DNA from: Xylocopa sonorina
Lineage: Eukaryota > Arthropoda > Insecta > Hymenoptera > Apidae
Length of the DNA: 64,000 nt
Direction of reading: 5' to 3'
Assembly: GCF_050948175.1 (NCBI RefSeq)
Contig: NW_027490384.1
Coordinates: 346,554 to 410,553, forward strand
Below, piece by piece: positions 1 to 11,530 of this stretch. Made by a program: the position numbers and the translations under genes. Every line of letters starts with the position of its first letter. The first letter of the stretch is position 1. The notes below the pieces were generated by a model. That model saw only the letters and a program-made list of their open reading frames with translations. It searched no databases and was not told the DNA's origin.

Positions 1-348
1 ATTTACATTCATTTGAAGTGTAGACGAGGAGTACATGACACTTCGCAAATCATATTATATCTTACCATGAAACATAGAAATGAGATGCGATATCGCGTTT
101 TAAGAAGCATTAGAAATCTATTGCTACGATACGTAGACATCTGCAAACGCTATTTTCTAGTGAGCAAGTGTCGCATTCACTTTCCTTTGAAGTGTAGACG
201 AGGAATACATGACACTTCGCAAATCATATTATATCTTACCATGAAACATAGAAATGTGGTGCGATATCTCGTTTTAAGAAGCATTTGAACACTATTGCTT
301 CGATACGTAGACATCTGCAAACGCTATTTCCTTGCAAGGAGGTGTCGC

Positions 349-534
349 ATTTATGTTCATTTGAATCGTAGACGAGGAATGCATAACACTTCGCAATGAA
401 TATTATATCTTATCATGAAACATAGATATGAGATGCAATATCTCATTTTAAGAAGCGTTGTAAGAAGAATTTGAACTCTATTGCATCGATACGTAGACAT
501 CTGCAAACGCCATTTCCTTGCAAGGAAGTGTCGC
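349..534. repeat. Expanded 186-bp type B monomer (12-bp internal duplication)
   Basis: This monomer is 186 bp instead of 174. The extra 12 bp lie near 450-463, where TAAGAAGCGTTG is followed at once by TAAGAAGAATTT; a normal monomer has a single TAAGAAGCATTT there. The two halves resemble each other, so a local tandem duplication with later divergence is the simplest reading. As 12 is a multiple of three, the repeat frame is kept. It shifts the phase of all following monomers in the left block by 12 bp. Confidence 0.9.
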
Positions 535-882
535 ATTTACATTCACTTGAAGTGTAGACGAGGAATACATGACACTTCGCAAGTCGTATTATATCTTACC
601 ATGAAACGTAGAAATGAGATGCGATATCGCGTTTTAAGAAGCATTAGAAATCTATTGCTACGATACGGAGACATCTGCAGACGCTATGTCCTAGCAAGGA
701 AGTGTCGCATTTACATTCATTTGAATCGTAGATGAGGAATGCTTAACACTTCGCAATGAATATTATATCTTATCATGAAACATAGATATGAGATGCAATA
801 TCTCGTTTTAAGAAGCATTTGAACTCTATTGCTTCGATACGTAGACATCTGCAAACGCTATTTCCTTGCAAGGAGGTGTCGC

Positions 883-1926
883 ATTTACATTCATTTGAAG
901 TGTAGACGAGGAATACATAACACATCGCATATCATATTATATCTTACCATGAAACGTAGAAATGAGATGCGATATCGCGTTTTAAGAAGCATTTGAACTC
1001 TACTGCTTCGATACGCAGACATCTGCAAACGCTATTTCTTTGCAAGGAAGTGTCGCTTGTACATTCATTTGAAGTGTAGACGAGGAATACATTACACTTC
1101 GCAAATCATGTTATATCTTACCATGAAACATAGAAATGAGATGCGATATCGCATTTTAAGAGGCATTAGAACTCTATTGCTACGATACCTAGACATCTGC
1201 AGACGCTATTTCCTTACAAGTAAGTGTCGCATTTACATTCATTTGAATCGTAGATGAGGAATGCATAACACTTCGCTATGAATATTATATCTTATCATGA
1301 AACATAGATATGAGATGCAATATCTCGTTTTAAGAAGCATTTGAACTCTATTGCTACGATACGTAGACATCTGCAAACGCTATTTCCTTGCAAGGAGGTG
1401 TCGCATTTACATTCATTTGAAGTGTAGACGAGGAATACATAACACATCGCATACCATATTATATCTTACCATGAAACATAGAAATGAGATGCGATATCGC
1501 GTTTTAAGAAGCATTTGAACTCTACTGCTTCGATACGCAGACATCTGCAAACGCTATTTCTTTGCAAGGAAGTGTCGCTTTTACATTCATTTGAAGTGTA
1601 GACGAGGAATACATTACACTTCGCAAATCATGTTATATCTTACCATGAAACATAGAAATGAGATGCGATATCGCATTTTAAGAGGCATTAGAACTCTATT
1701 GCTACGATACCTAGACATCTGCAGACGCTATTTCCTTACAAGGAAGTGTCGCATTTACATTCATTTGAGTCGTAGATGAGGAATGCATAACACTTCGCAT
1801 TGAATATTATATCTTATCATGAAACATAGATATGAGATGCAATATCTCGTTTTAAGAAGCTTTTCAAATCTATTGCTACGATACCTAGACATCTGCAGAC
1901 GATATTTCCTAGCAAGGAAGTGTCGC
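883..1926. repeat. Two tandem 522-bp higher-order units (A-A-B)
   Basis: Units 883-1404 and 1405-1926 each hold three monomers: an A with ACACATCGCAT, an A with ATTACACTTCGC and the AGAGGCATTAG variant, and a B. The trimer recurs at 5694-6215, 6216-6737, 8304-8825 and 8826-9347. The shared order of rare variants shows that the trimer, not the monomer, was the amplified unit in this part of the array. Confidence 0.85.
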
Positions 1927-2970
1927 ATTTACATTCATTTGAAGTGTAGACGAGGAGTACATGACACTTCGCAAATCATATTATATCTTACCATGAAACA
2001 TAGAAATGAGATGCGATATCGCGTTTTAAGAAGCATTAGAAATCTATTGCTACGATACGTAGACATCTGCAAACGCTATTTTCTAGTGAGCAAGTGTCGC
2101 ATTCACATTCCTTTGAAGTGTAGACGAGGAATACATGACACTTCGCAAATCATATTATATCTTACCATGAAACATAGAAATGAGATGCGATATCGCGTTT
2201 TAAGAAGCATTTGAACTCTACTGCTTCGATACGCAGACATCTGCAAACGCTATTTCTTTGCAAGGAAGTGTCGCTTTTACATTCATTTGAAGTGTAGACG
2301 AGGAATACATTACACTTCGCAAATCATGTTATATCTTACCATGAAACATAGAAATGAGATGCGATATCGCATTTTAAGAGGCATTAGAACTCTATTGCTA
2401 CGATACCTAGACATCTGCAGACGCTATTTCCTTACAAGGAAGTGTCGCATTTACATTCATTTGAGTCGTAGATGAGGAATGCATAACACTTGTCAATGAA
2501 TATTATATCTTATCATGAAACATAGATATGAGATGCAATATCTCGTTTTAAGAAGCTTTTCAAATCTATTGCTACGATACCTAGACATCTGCAGACGATA
2601 TTTCCTAGCAAGGAAGTGTCGCATTTACATTCATTTGAAGTGTAGACGAGGAGTACATGACACTTCGCAAATCATATTATATCTTACCATGAAACATAGA
2701 AATGAGATGCGATATCGCGTTTTAAGAAGCATTAGAAATCTATTGCTACGATACGTAGACATCTGCAAACGCTATTTTCTAGTGAGCAAGTGTCGCATTC
2801 ACATTCCTTTGAAGTGTAGACGAGGAATACATGACACTTCGCAAATCATATTATATCTTACCATGAAACATAGAAATGAGATGCGATATCGCGTTTTAAG
2901 AAGCATTTGAACTCTATTGCTTCGATACGTAGACATCTGCAAACGCTATTTCTTTGCAAGGAAGTTTCGC
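1579..2970. repeat. Two tandem 696-bp higher-order units (four monomers)
   Basis: 1579-2274 and 2275-2970 are nearly identical four-monomer units. Shared rare variants include the unit-initial TTTTACATTC, GAGTCGTAGATGAGG in the B monomer, AAGCTTTTCAAATC, and TTTTCTAGTGAGCAAG. A third copy sits at 6390-7085. The second unit is interrupted by the element at 2973, so the dispersed copy gives a paralogous empty site. Confidence 0.85.
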
Positions 2971-2972
2971 AT
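2969..2972. repeat. Left target-site duplication GCAT
   Basis: GCAT directly precedes the TGTGACGTCC terminus and is repeated directly after the other end at 4474-4477. Removing the element plus one GCAT restores an ordinary monomer junction (TCGC followed by ATTTACATTC), so both the boundaries and the 4-bp duplication are well supported. Confidence 0.9.
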
Positions 2973-3220
2973 TGTGACGTCCGGCGTATCGCCGTCCACC
3001 CTCCGACACCTCCCACAGAGGGCAGGGACGAATTACCTGCACCTGTCCACGGCCAAGCGCACGGGTAAACACCCCTTTCGCCGAGCTAAGGCAGCCGACC
3101 CGCAAATCACGCCCCGGAGATGGACCAATCATTTGCGCTACCGCGCAAATCACAGCACCCACGATCCACCTTCGCAACAACGACTCACCGAATCGCCCAC
3201 CGTAACTCAGCCATACTTCA

Positions 3221-3250
3221 TTTTTTCTAATATATATAATTATACATATT
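3221..3250. promoter_or_regulatory. A+T-rich TATA-like segment inside the element
   Basis: A run of T is followed by alternating TATATATAATTATACATATT, standing out between G+C-rich flanks. It could be a TATA region of an LTR promoter on either strand. No initiator or start site can be fixed from sequence alone, so this is a weak inference. Confidence 0.3.
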
Positions 3251-3523
3251 AAGTCTAGATCTAAGTACACACGACACTATTCGATGTAACACGAACAACA
3301 CTCACACATAATTTTAAGATATATTTATAATCAATATTCTCTAAGAAGCGATGCGCTCGCGCGCGCACTCGACGCGCGCGGCTCACGCGTAACGCGAGCC
3401 GCGCCCCACCGCAAGGGCCGTCCGCCCTACTCCTACCGTTTGCCCCACTCGAAGGGCTCAGCGACTCGCGCGCCACGAGAACCGAGGAGGTCTCGTGCAC
3501 GCGAGTGGATCGTCACTTCGTCT

Positions 3524-3575
3524 CGGGCATCGCCCGGCTCCGGTTCTCTTCCGACTTCATCCCGGGCATCGCCCG
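3524..3575. repeat. Duplicated 13-bp dyad in the element
   Basis: CGGGCATCGCCCG occurs at 3524-3536 and 3563-3575, 39 bp apart. Each copy is a perfect 5-bp inverted repeat around ATC (CGGGC and GCCCG). The sequence after each copy is also related (GCTCCGG and ACTTCGG), indicating an internal tandem duplication of about 39 bp. Protein binding or RNA hairpin formation are both possible; the sequence does not decide. Confidence 0.7.
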
Positions 3576-3630
3576 ACTTCGGACCTCTCTCAAACCTCGA
3601 CTTCTAGTTCAAATCGTATTCAAGTTCCTA

Positions 3631-3660
3631 TTCTATTTCTAAATCTAAGTTCTATTTCTA
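3631..3660. repeat. Short degenerate pyrimidine-rich repeats in the element
   Basis: TTCTATTTCTA occurs at 3631-3641 and 3650-3660 within a wider stretch (about 3600-3690) built from related TCTA/TTCTA words. This looks like slippage-derived sequence. No coding or regulatory role can be supported. Confidence 0.5.
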
Positions 3661-3728
3661 GTTCATTAAGTTACTCTAAATCTAGACAGGGAAGTAAGTG
3701 TATAGCTAGGATTAATCAAGAATATATC

Positions 3729-3739
3729 TTTATTTTATT
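3729..3739 (-). promoter_or_regulatory. Two overlapping AATAAA words on the minus strand
   Basis: TTTATT at 3729-3734 and 3734-3739 reads AATAAA on the minus strand. In an LTR this could be a polyadenylation signal, which would put the element on the minus strand, but the words lie in an A+T-rich stretch where they are expected by chance. No downstream element was identified. Confidence 0.2.
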
Positions 3740-3851
3740 TCTACATTCGAGTACTTATTCATTTTATATCTACGCGACACCCTCCGGTTCTCGCGTACAA
3801 CCATACACATCGCTACTTTGCGGAGATACAGACACTTGAACCTCTGCATTA

Positions 3852-3963
3852 GATAGAGCGGACCGCCGCTTATCTGTGCCGAATACAAGTGGAAGATCTC
3901 CCGAGTGGACGATCATTCTTCGCCCTCCTGGACCGACGACGATAGAGCGGACCGCCGCTTATC
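3852..3963. repeat. Duplicated 23-bp near-palindrome in the element
   Basis: The same 23-bp word (starting GATAGAGCGG, ending CCGCTTATC) is found at 3852-3874 and 3941-3963, 89 bp apart. Inside it AGCGG and CCGCT pair around ACCG, and the flanking GATA and TATC pair as well with one unpaired G. Nearby GGAAGATCTC also occurs after both copies, so a segment of about 89 bp was probably duplicated. A cis-regulatory or RNA-structure role is possible but unproven. Confidence 0.75.
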
Positions 3964-4473
3964 CGATTCGAATCTAGTTAGGAGAGGAAGATCTCGTATG
4001 TGTCGCACCGCTACCAAGAAGACGCGCCGCGCCGGTAGAAAGAATTTCTTGCGACAACTTGTGCGGGAGTATAACGGATCCCAGGCGTGCCCAGCCTACC
4101 ATTCCGTGATTGCTGTTACTGCTGTCCGTATCCAGCCCCCTGCAGCACCATCGACATCTCCGACGCCAGCATCCGAGTCCGGTCAACGTCGCTGGACCCT
4201 CACTCCATTGACGCTCCCTCAACGCCCATCTTACGCGTCCACTGTCCCAGCCGGTGACCCTCGACGACAGCGGTACCTGGAAAGGGGATATTAAGGTGTT
4301 AATCGGCGAAAGGTAAGTAAATTTCACTTTACCGCATCGAAAAGGGTAAAATTACCGCTCGCGTCCCATAAAAGGAAACCACGGTACCCATCACAATCGA
4401 GTGATCGGCCCTGTGTTTTATATTTCGTTTCGTACGGTCGACTCCGGAAATTCTCCCGGTCCCGGACGTGACA

Positions 4474-4477
4474 GCAT
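4474..4477. repeat. Right target-site duplication GCAT
   Basis: GCAT directly follows the terminal GTGACA and matches 2969-2972. It is also the start of the resumed monomer (GC of the junction plus AT of ATTTACATTC), so the satellite continues in register. Confidence 0.9.
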
Positions 4478-4823
4478 TTACATTCATTTGAAGTGTAGAC
4501 GAGGAATACATAACACTTCGCAAATCATATTATATCTTCCCATGAAACATAGAAATGAGATGCGATATCGCGTTTTAAGAAGCATTAGAAATCTATTGCT
4601 ATGATACGTAGACATCTGCAGACGCTATTTCTTTGCAAGGAAGTGTCGCATTTACATTCATTTGAAGTGTAGACGAGGAATACATAACACTTCGCAAATC
4701 ATATTATATCTTCCCATGAAACATAGAAATGAGATGCGATATCGCGTTTTAAGAAGCATTAGAAATCTATTGCTATGATACGTAGACATCTGCAGACGCT
4801 ATTTCTTTGCAAGGAAGTGTCGC

Positions 4824-5780
4824 ATTTACATTCATTTGAAGTGTAGACGAGGAATACATAACACTTCGCAAATCATATTATATCTTACCATGAAACATAG
4901 AAATGAGATGCAATATCGCGTTTTAAGAATCATAAGAACCCTATTGCTACGATACGTAGACATCTGCAGATGCTATTTCCTTGCTAGGAAGTGTCGCATT
5001 TACATCCATTTGAAGTGTAGACGAGGAATACATGACACTTCGCAAATCATATTATAACTTACCATGAAACATAGAAATGAGAAGCGATATCGCGTTTTAA
5101 GAAGCATTAGGTTTCTATTGCTACGATAGGTAGACATCTACAAACGCTATATCCTTGCAAGGAAGTGTCGCATTTTCATTCATCTGAATCGTAGACGAGG
5201 AATGCATAACACTTCGCAATGAATATTATATCTTATCATGAAACATAGATATGAGATGCAATATCTAGTTATAAGAAGCATTTGAACTCTATTGTTACGA
5301 TACCCAGACATCTGCAGACGCTATTTCCTAGCAAGGAAGTGTCGCATTTACATTCATTTGAAGTGTAGATGAGGAATACATAAGACTTCGCAAATCATAT
5401 TATATCTTACCATGAAACATAGAAATGAGATGCGATATCGCGTTTTAAGAAGCATTAGAACTCTATTGCTACGATAGGTAGACATCTGCAGACGCTATGT
5501 CCTAGCAAGGAAGTGTCGCATTTACATTCATTTGAATCGTAGATGAGGAATGCTTAACACTTCGCAATGAATATTATATCTTATCATGAAACATAGATAT
5601 GAGATGCAATATCTCGTTTTAAGAAGCATTTGAACACTATTGCTTCGATACGTAGACATCTGCAAACGCTATTTCCTTGCAAGGAGGTGTCGCATTTACA
5701 TTCATTTGAAGTGTAGACGAGGAATACATAACACATCGCATATCATATTATATCTTACCATGAAACATAGAAATGAGATG
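4824..5780. repeat. 957-bp block, copy 1 of 2
   Basis: This block is repeated at about 7086-8042, an offset of 2,262 bp (13 monomers). Shared rare variants include CAGATGCTATTTCC, GTAGATGAGGAATACATAAGAC, the stop-creating CATTATAACTTACC and GATGAGGAATGCTTAAC. A few substitutions separate the copies. Confidence 0.85.
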
Positions 5781-7085
5781 CGATATCGCGTTTTAAGAAG
5801 CATTTGAACTCTACTGCTTCGATACGCAGACATCTGCAAACGCTATTTCTTTGCAAGGAAGTGTCGCTTTTACATTCATTTGAAGTGTAGACGAGGAATA
5901 CATTACACTTCGCAAATCATGTTATATCTTACCATGAAACATAGAAATGAGATGCGATATCGCATTTTAAGAGGCATTAGAACTCTATTGCTACGATACC
6001 TAGACATCTGCAGACGCTATTTCCTTACAAGGAAGTGTCGCATTTACATTCATTTGAATCGTCGATGAGGAATGCATAACACTTCGCAATGAATATTATA
6101 TCTTATCATGAAACATAGATATGAGATGCAATATCTCGTTTTAAGAAGCATTTGAACTCTATTGCTTCGATACGTAGACATCTGCAAACGCTATTTCCTT
6201 GCAAGGAGGTGTCGCATTTACATTCATTTGAAGTGTAGACGAGGAATACATAACACATCGCATATCATATTATATCTTACCATGAAACATAGAAATGAGA
6301 TGCGATATCGCGTTTTAAGAAGCATTTGAACTCTACTGCTTCGATACGCAGACATCTGCAAGCGCTATTTCTTTGCAAGGAAGTGTCGCTTTTACATTCA
6401 TTTGAAGTGTAGACGAGGAATACATGACACTTCGCAAATCATGTTATATCTTACCATGAAACATAGAAATGAGATGCGATATCGCATTTTAAGAGGCATT
6501 AGAACTCTATTGCTACGATACCTAGACATCTGCAGACGCTATTTCCTTACAAGGAAGTGTCGCATTTACATTCATTTGAGTCGTAGATGAGGAATGCATA
6601 ACACTTCGCATTGAATATTATATCTTATCATGAAACATAGATATGAGATGCAATATCTCGTTTTAAGAAGCTTTTCAAATCTATTGCTACGATACCTAGA
6701 CATCTGCAGACGATATTTCCTAGCAAGGAAGTGTCGCATTTACATTCATTTGAAGTGTAGACGAGGAGTACATGACACTTCGCAAATCATATTATATCTT
6801 ACCATGAAACATAGAAATGAGATGCGATATCGCGTTTTAAGAAGCATTAGAAATCTATTGCTACGATACGTAGACATCTGCAAACGCTATTTTCTAGTGA
6901 GCAAGTGTCGCATTCACATTCCTTTGAAGTGTAGACGAGGAATACATGACACTTCGCAAATCATATTATATCTTACCATGAAACATAGAAATGAGATGCG
7001 ATATCGCGTTTTAAGAAGCATTTGAACTCTATTGCTTCGATACGTAGACATCTGCAAACGCTATTTCTTTGCAAGGAAGTGTCGC

Positions 7086-8042
7086 ATTTACATTCATTTG
7101 AAGTGTAGACGAGGAATACATAACACTTTGCAAATCATATTATATCTTACCATGAAACATAGAAATGAGATGCAATATCGCGTTATAAGAATCATAAGAA
7201 CCCTATTGCTACGATACGTAGACATCTGCAGATGCTATTTCCTTGCTAGGAAGTGTCGCATTTACATCCATTTGAAGTGTAGACGAGGAATACATGACAC
7301 TTCGCGAATCATATTATAACTTACCATGAAACATAGAAATGAGAAGCGATATCGCGTTTTAAGAAGCATTAGGTTTCTATTGCTACGATAGGTAGACATC
7401 TACAAACGCTATATCCTTGCAAGGAAGTGTCGCATTTTCATTCATTTGAATCGTAGACGAGGAATGCATAACACTTCGCAATGAATATTATATCTTATCA
7501 TGAAACATAGATATGAGATGCAATATCTAGTTATAAGAAGCATTTGAACTCTATTGTTACGATACCCAGACATCTGCAGACGCTATTTCCTAGCAAGGAA
7601 GTGTCGCATTTACATTCATTTGAAGTGTAGATGAGGAATACATAAGACTTCGCAAATCATATTATATCTTACCATGAAACATAGAAATGAGATGCGATAT
7701 CGCGTTTTAAGAAGCATTAGAACTCTATTGCTACGATAGGTAGACATCTGCAGACGCTATGTCCTAGCAAGGAAGTGTCACATTTACATTCATTTGAATC
7801 GTAGATGAGGAATGCTTAACACTTCGCAATGAATATTATATCTTATCATGAAACATAGATATGAGATGCAATATCTCGTTTTAAGAAGCATTTGAACTCT
7901 ATTGCTTCGATACGTAGACATCTGCAAACGCTATTTCCTTGCAAGGAGGTGTCGCATTTACATTCATTTGAAGTGTAGACGAGGAATACATAACACATCG
8001 CATATCATATTATATCTTACCATGAAACATAGAAATGAGATG
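7086..8042. repeat. 957-bp block, copy 2 of 2
   Basis: Copy of 4824-5780. It ends inside the monomer at 7956-8129, where the left part still follows copy 1 but the right part switches to another monomer type, marking a recombination breakpoint. Confidence 0.85.
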
Positions 8043-8129
8043 CGATATCGCGTTTTAAGAAGCATTAGAACTCTATTGCTACGATACCTAGACATCTGCA
8101 GACGCTATTTCCTTTCAAGGAAGTTTCGC
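7956..8129. repeat. Hybrid monomer at a recombination junction
   Basis: The first half carries ACACATCGCATATC, typical of monomer 1 of the 522-bp trimer. The second half carries CATTAGAACTC, GATACCTAGACATCTGCAG, typical of monomer 2. A type B monomer follows directly at 8130. The trimer is therefore reduced to a dimer (348 bp, 7956-8303), as expected from unequal crossover within a homologous monomer. Confidence 0.7.
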
Positions 8130-9609
8130 ATTTACATTCATTTGAATCGTAGATGAGGAATGCATAACACTTCGCAATGAATATTATATCTTATCATGAA
8201 ACATAGATATGAGATGCAATATCTCGTTTTAAGAAGCATTTGAACTCTATTGCTTCGATACGTAGACATCTGCAAACGCTATTTCCTTGCAAGGAGGTGT
8301 CGCATTTACATTCATTTGAAGTGTAGACGAGGAATACATAACACATCGCATATCATATTATATCTTACCATGAAACATAGAAATGAGATGCGATATCGCG
8401 TTTTAAGAAGCATTTGAACTCTACTGCTTCGATACGCAGACATCTGCAAACGCTATTTCTTTGCAAGGAAGTGTCGCTTTTACATTCATTTGAAGTGTAG
8501 ACGAGGAATACATTACACTTCGCAAATCATGTTATATCTTACCATGAAACATAGAAATGAGATGCGATATCGCATTTTAAGAGGCATTAGAACTCTATTG
8601 CTACGATACCTAGACATCTGCAGACGCTATTTCCTTACAAGGAAGTGTCGCATTTACATTCATTTGAATCGTAGATGAGGAATGCATAACACTTCGCAAT
8701 GAATATTATATCTTATCATGAAACATAGATATGAGATGCAATATCTCGTTTTAAGAAGCATTTGAACTCTATTGCTTCGATACGTAGACATCTGCAAACG
8801 CTATTTCCTTGCAAGGAGGTGTCGCATTTACATTCATTTGAAGTGTAGACGAGGAATACATAACACATCGCATATCATATTATATCTTACCATGAAACAT
8901 AGAAATGAGATGCGATATCGCGTTTTAAGAAGCATTTGAACTCTACTGCTTCGATACGCAGACATCTGCAAACGCTATTTCTTTGCAAGGAAGTGTCGCT
9001 TTTACATTCATTTGAAGTGTAGACGAGGAATACATTACACTTCGCAAATCATGTTATATCTTACCATGAAACATAGAAATGAGATGCGATATCGCATTTT
9101 AAGAGGCATTAGAACTCTATTGCTACGATACCTAGACATCTGCAGACGCTATTTCCTTACAAGGAAGTGTCGCATTTACATTCATTTGAGTCGTAGATGA
9201 GGAATGCATAACACTTCGCATTGAATATTATATCTTATCATGAAACATAGATATGAGATGCAATATCTCGTTTTAAGAAGCTTTTCAAATCTATTGCTAC
9301 GATACCTAGACATCTGCAGACGATATTTCCTAGCAAGGAAGTGTCGCATTTACATTCATTTGAAGTGTAGACGAGGAATACATGACACGACGCTAATCAT
9401 ATTATATCTTACCATGAAACATAGAAATGAGATGCGATATTGCGATTTAAGAAGCATCAGATATCTATTGCTACGATACGTAGACGTCTGCAATCGCTAT
9501 TTCTTTGCAAGGAAGTGTCGCATTTACATTCATTTGAAGTGTAGACGGGGAATACATAACACTTCGCAAATCATATTATATCTTACCACGAAACATAGAA
9601 ATGAGATGC

Positions 9610-11530
9610 GATATCGCGTTTTAAGAATCATAAGAACTCTATTGCTACGATACGTAGACATCTGCAAACGCTATTTCCTTGCAAGGAAGTGTCGCATTTA
9701 CATTCATTGAATCGTAGACGAGGAATGCATAACACTTCGTAATGAATATTATATCTTATCATGAAACATAGATATGAGATGCGATATCGCGTTTTAAGAA
9801 GCATTAGAAATCTATTGCTACGATACGTAGACATCTGCAAACGCTATTTCTTTGCAAGGAAGAGTCGCATTTACATTCATTTGAAGTGTAGACGAGGAAT
9901 ACATAACACTTCGCAAATCATATTATTTCTTACCATGAAACATAGAAATGAGATGCGATATAGCGTTTTACGAAGCATTAGAACTCTATTGCTACGATAG
10001 GTAGACATCTGCAAACGCTATTTCCTTGCAAGGAAGTGTCGCATTTACATTCATTTGAATCCTAGACGAGGAATGCATAACACTTCGCAGTGAATATTAT
10101 ATCTTATCATGAAACATAGATATGAGATGCAATATCTCGTTTTAAGAAGAATTTGAACTCTATTGCTACGACACCTGGACATCTGCAGACGCTATTTCCT
10201 AGCAAGGAAGTGTCGCATTTACATTCATTTGAAGTGTAGACGAGGAATACATGACACTTCGCAAATCATATTAAATCTTACCATGAAACATAGAAATGAG
10301 ATGCGATATCGCGTTTTAAGTATCATAAGAACTCCATTGCTACGATACGTAGACATCTGCAAACGCTATTTCCTTGCAAGGAGGTGTCGCATTTACATTC
10401 ATTTGAATCGTAGACGAGGAATGCATAACACTTCGCAATGAATATTATATCTTATCATGAAACATAGATATGAGATGCAATATCTCGTTTTAAGAAGCAT
10501 TTCAACTCTATTGCTACGATACCTAGACATGTGCAGACGCTATTTCCTAGCAAGGTAGGGTCGCATTTACATTCATTTGAAGTGTAGACGAGGAATACAT
10601 GACACTTCGCAAATCATATTATATCTTACCATGAAACATAGAAGTGAGAAGCGATATCGCGTTTTAAGAAGCATTAGGAATCTATTGCTACTATACGTAG
10701 ACATCTGCAAACGCTATTTTCTAGTGAGGGAGTGTCGCATTCACATTCCTTTGAAGTGTAGACGAGGAATACATAACACCTCGCAAATCATATTATATCT
10801 TACCATGAAACATAGAAATGAGATGCAATGTCGCGTTTTAAGAATCATAAGAACCCTACTGCTACGATACGTAGACATCTGCAAACGCTATTTACTTGCT
10901 AGGAAGTGTCGCATTTACATTCATTTGAAGTGTAGACGAGGAATACATGACACTTCGCAAATCATATTATATCTTACCATGAAACATAGAAATGAGATGC
11001 GATATAGCGTTTTAAGAAGCATTAGAAATCTATTGCTACGATACGTAGACATCTGCAAACGCTATTTACTTGCTAGGAAGTGTTGCATTTACATTCATTT
11101 GAAGTGTAGACGAGGAATACATGACACTTCGCAAATCATATTATATCTTACCATGAAACATAGAAATGAGATGCGATATCGCGTTTTAAGAAGCATTTGA
11201 ACTCTATTGCTTCGATACATAGACATGTGCAAACGCTATTTCTTTGCAAGGAAGTGTCGCATTTACATTCATTTGAAGTGTAGACGAGGAATACATAACA
11301 CTTCGCAAATCATATTATATCTTCCCATGAAACATAGAAATGAGATGCGATATCGCGTTTTAAGAAGCACTAGAAATCTATTGCTATGATACGTAGACAT
11401 CTGCAGACGCTATTTCATTGCAAGGAAGTGTCGCATTTACATTCCTTTGAAGTGTAGACGAGGAATACATGACACTTCGCAAATCATATTATATCTTACC
11501 ATGAAACATAGAAATGAGATGCGATATCGC
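9610..11530. repeat. Higher-order block of about 1.9 kb, copy 1
   Basis: Shares with about 12741-14661 an ordered series of rare variants: GGAAGAGTCGC, GAATCCTAGACGAGG, GACACCTGGACATC, TTTTAAGTATCATAAG, GAAGTGAGAAGCG, TTTCTAGTGAGG and GAAGTGTTGCATT. Only scattered substitutions separate the two copies by eye. Confidence 0.85.

Larger units (their letters stand above)
1..2972. repeat. 174-bp satellite array, left block (17 monomers)
   Basis: Seventeen complete head-to-tail monomers start at 1, 175, 349 and 535 and then every 174 bp to 2797; an eighteenth is cut at its second base by the element at 2973. Most are type A; type B copies (GAATCG at monomer 15-20, AATGAATATT after the CTTCGC) start at 349, 709, 1231, 1753 and 2449. 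Two unit sizes are visible: 522 bp (883-1404 and 1405-1926, order A-A-B) and 696 bp (1579-2274 and 2275-2970). No gene is present. Open frames here are the 58-codon repeat frame and not evidence of a protein. Function is not shown by sequence; centromeric or pericentromeric satellite is an inference from length and organisation. Confidence 0.97.
2973..4473. mobile_element. Solo LTR (probable), about 1.5 kb, inserted in satellite
   Basis: The insertion starts TGTGACGTCCGG and ends CCGGACGTGACA. It thus has the TG...CA ends of retroviral-type LTRs, and its ends are inverted repeats matching at 11 of 12 bases. GCAT is duplicated at both flanks. I see no reverse transcriptase, integrase, gag-like domain, primer-binding site or second LTR inside, so a solo LTR left by LTR-LTR recombination is favoured. 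A 4-bp duplication fits Ty3/Gypsy or BEL/Pao elements, but I cannot assign the superfamily or orientation. Base composition is unlike the satellite: a G+C-rich, CpG-rich core at about 3350-3470, an A+T-rich stretch at 3221-3250 and two short repeated dyads. The alternative is a non-autonomous DNA element with 12-bp terminal inverted repeats; TGT termini with a 4-bp duplication also occur in Ginger-like families. Its longest open frames (114 and 129 codons on plus, 118 and 117 on minus) overlap one another and resemble nothing I recognise. Confidence 0.75.
4474..9695. repeat. 174-bp satellite array, block 2 (about 30 monomers)
   Basis: Monomers start at 4476 and every 174 bp through 9522 with no length change. 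The first two (4476-4649 and 4650-4823) look identical base for base, both with the uncommon TCTTCCCATG and TTGCTATGATACG, so they are a recent single-monomer duplication next to the element. Beyond them the block mixes A and B monomers in 522-bp trimers like those left of the element. The same repertoire on both sides of the element shows that it landed inside an already organised array. No gene, and nothing else, is present in this stretch. Confidence 0.96.

Noticed and set aside
3905..4294. 129-codon open frame in the element as a gene
   Set aside because: It lies in G+C-rich sequence where stops are rare, overlaps a 117-codon minus-strand frame, and shows no gag, protease, reverse transcriptase, integrase or transposase motif.
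2973..4473. Full-length compact LTR element with two short LTRs
   Set aside because: No direct terminal repeats are visible: the ends are inverted, not direct, repeats. No primer-binding site or polypurine tract was found.
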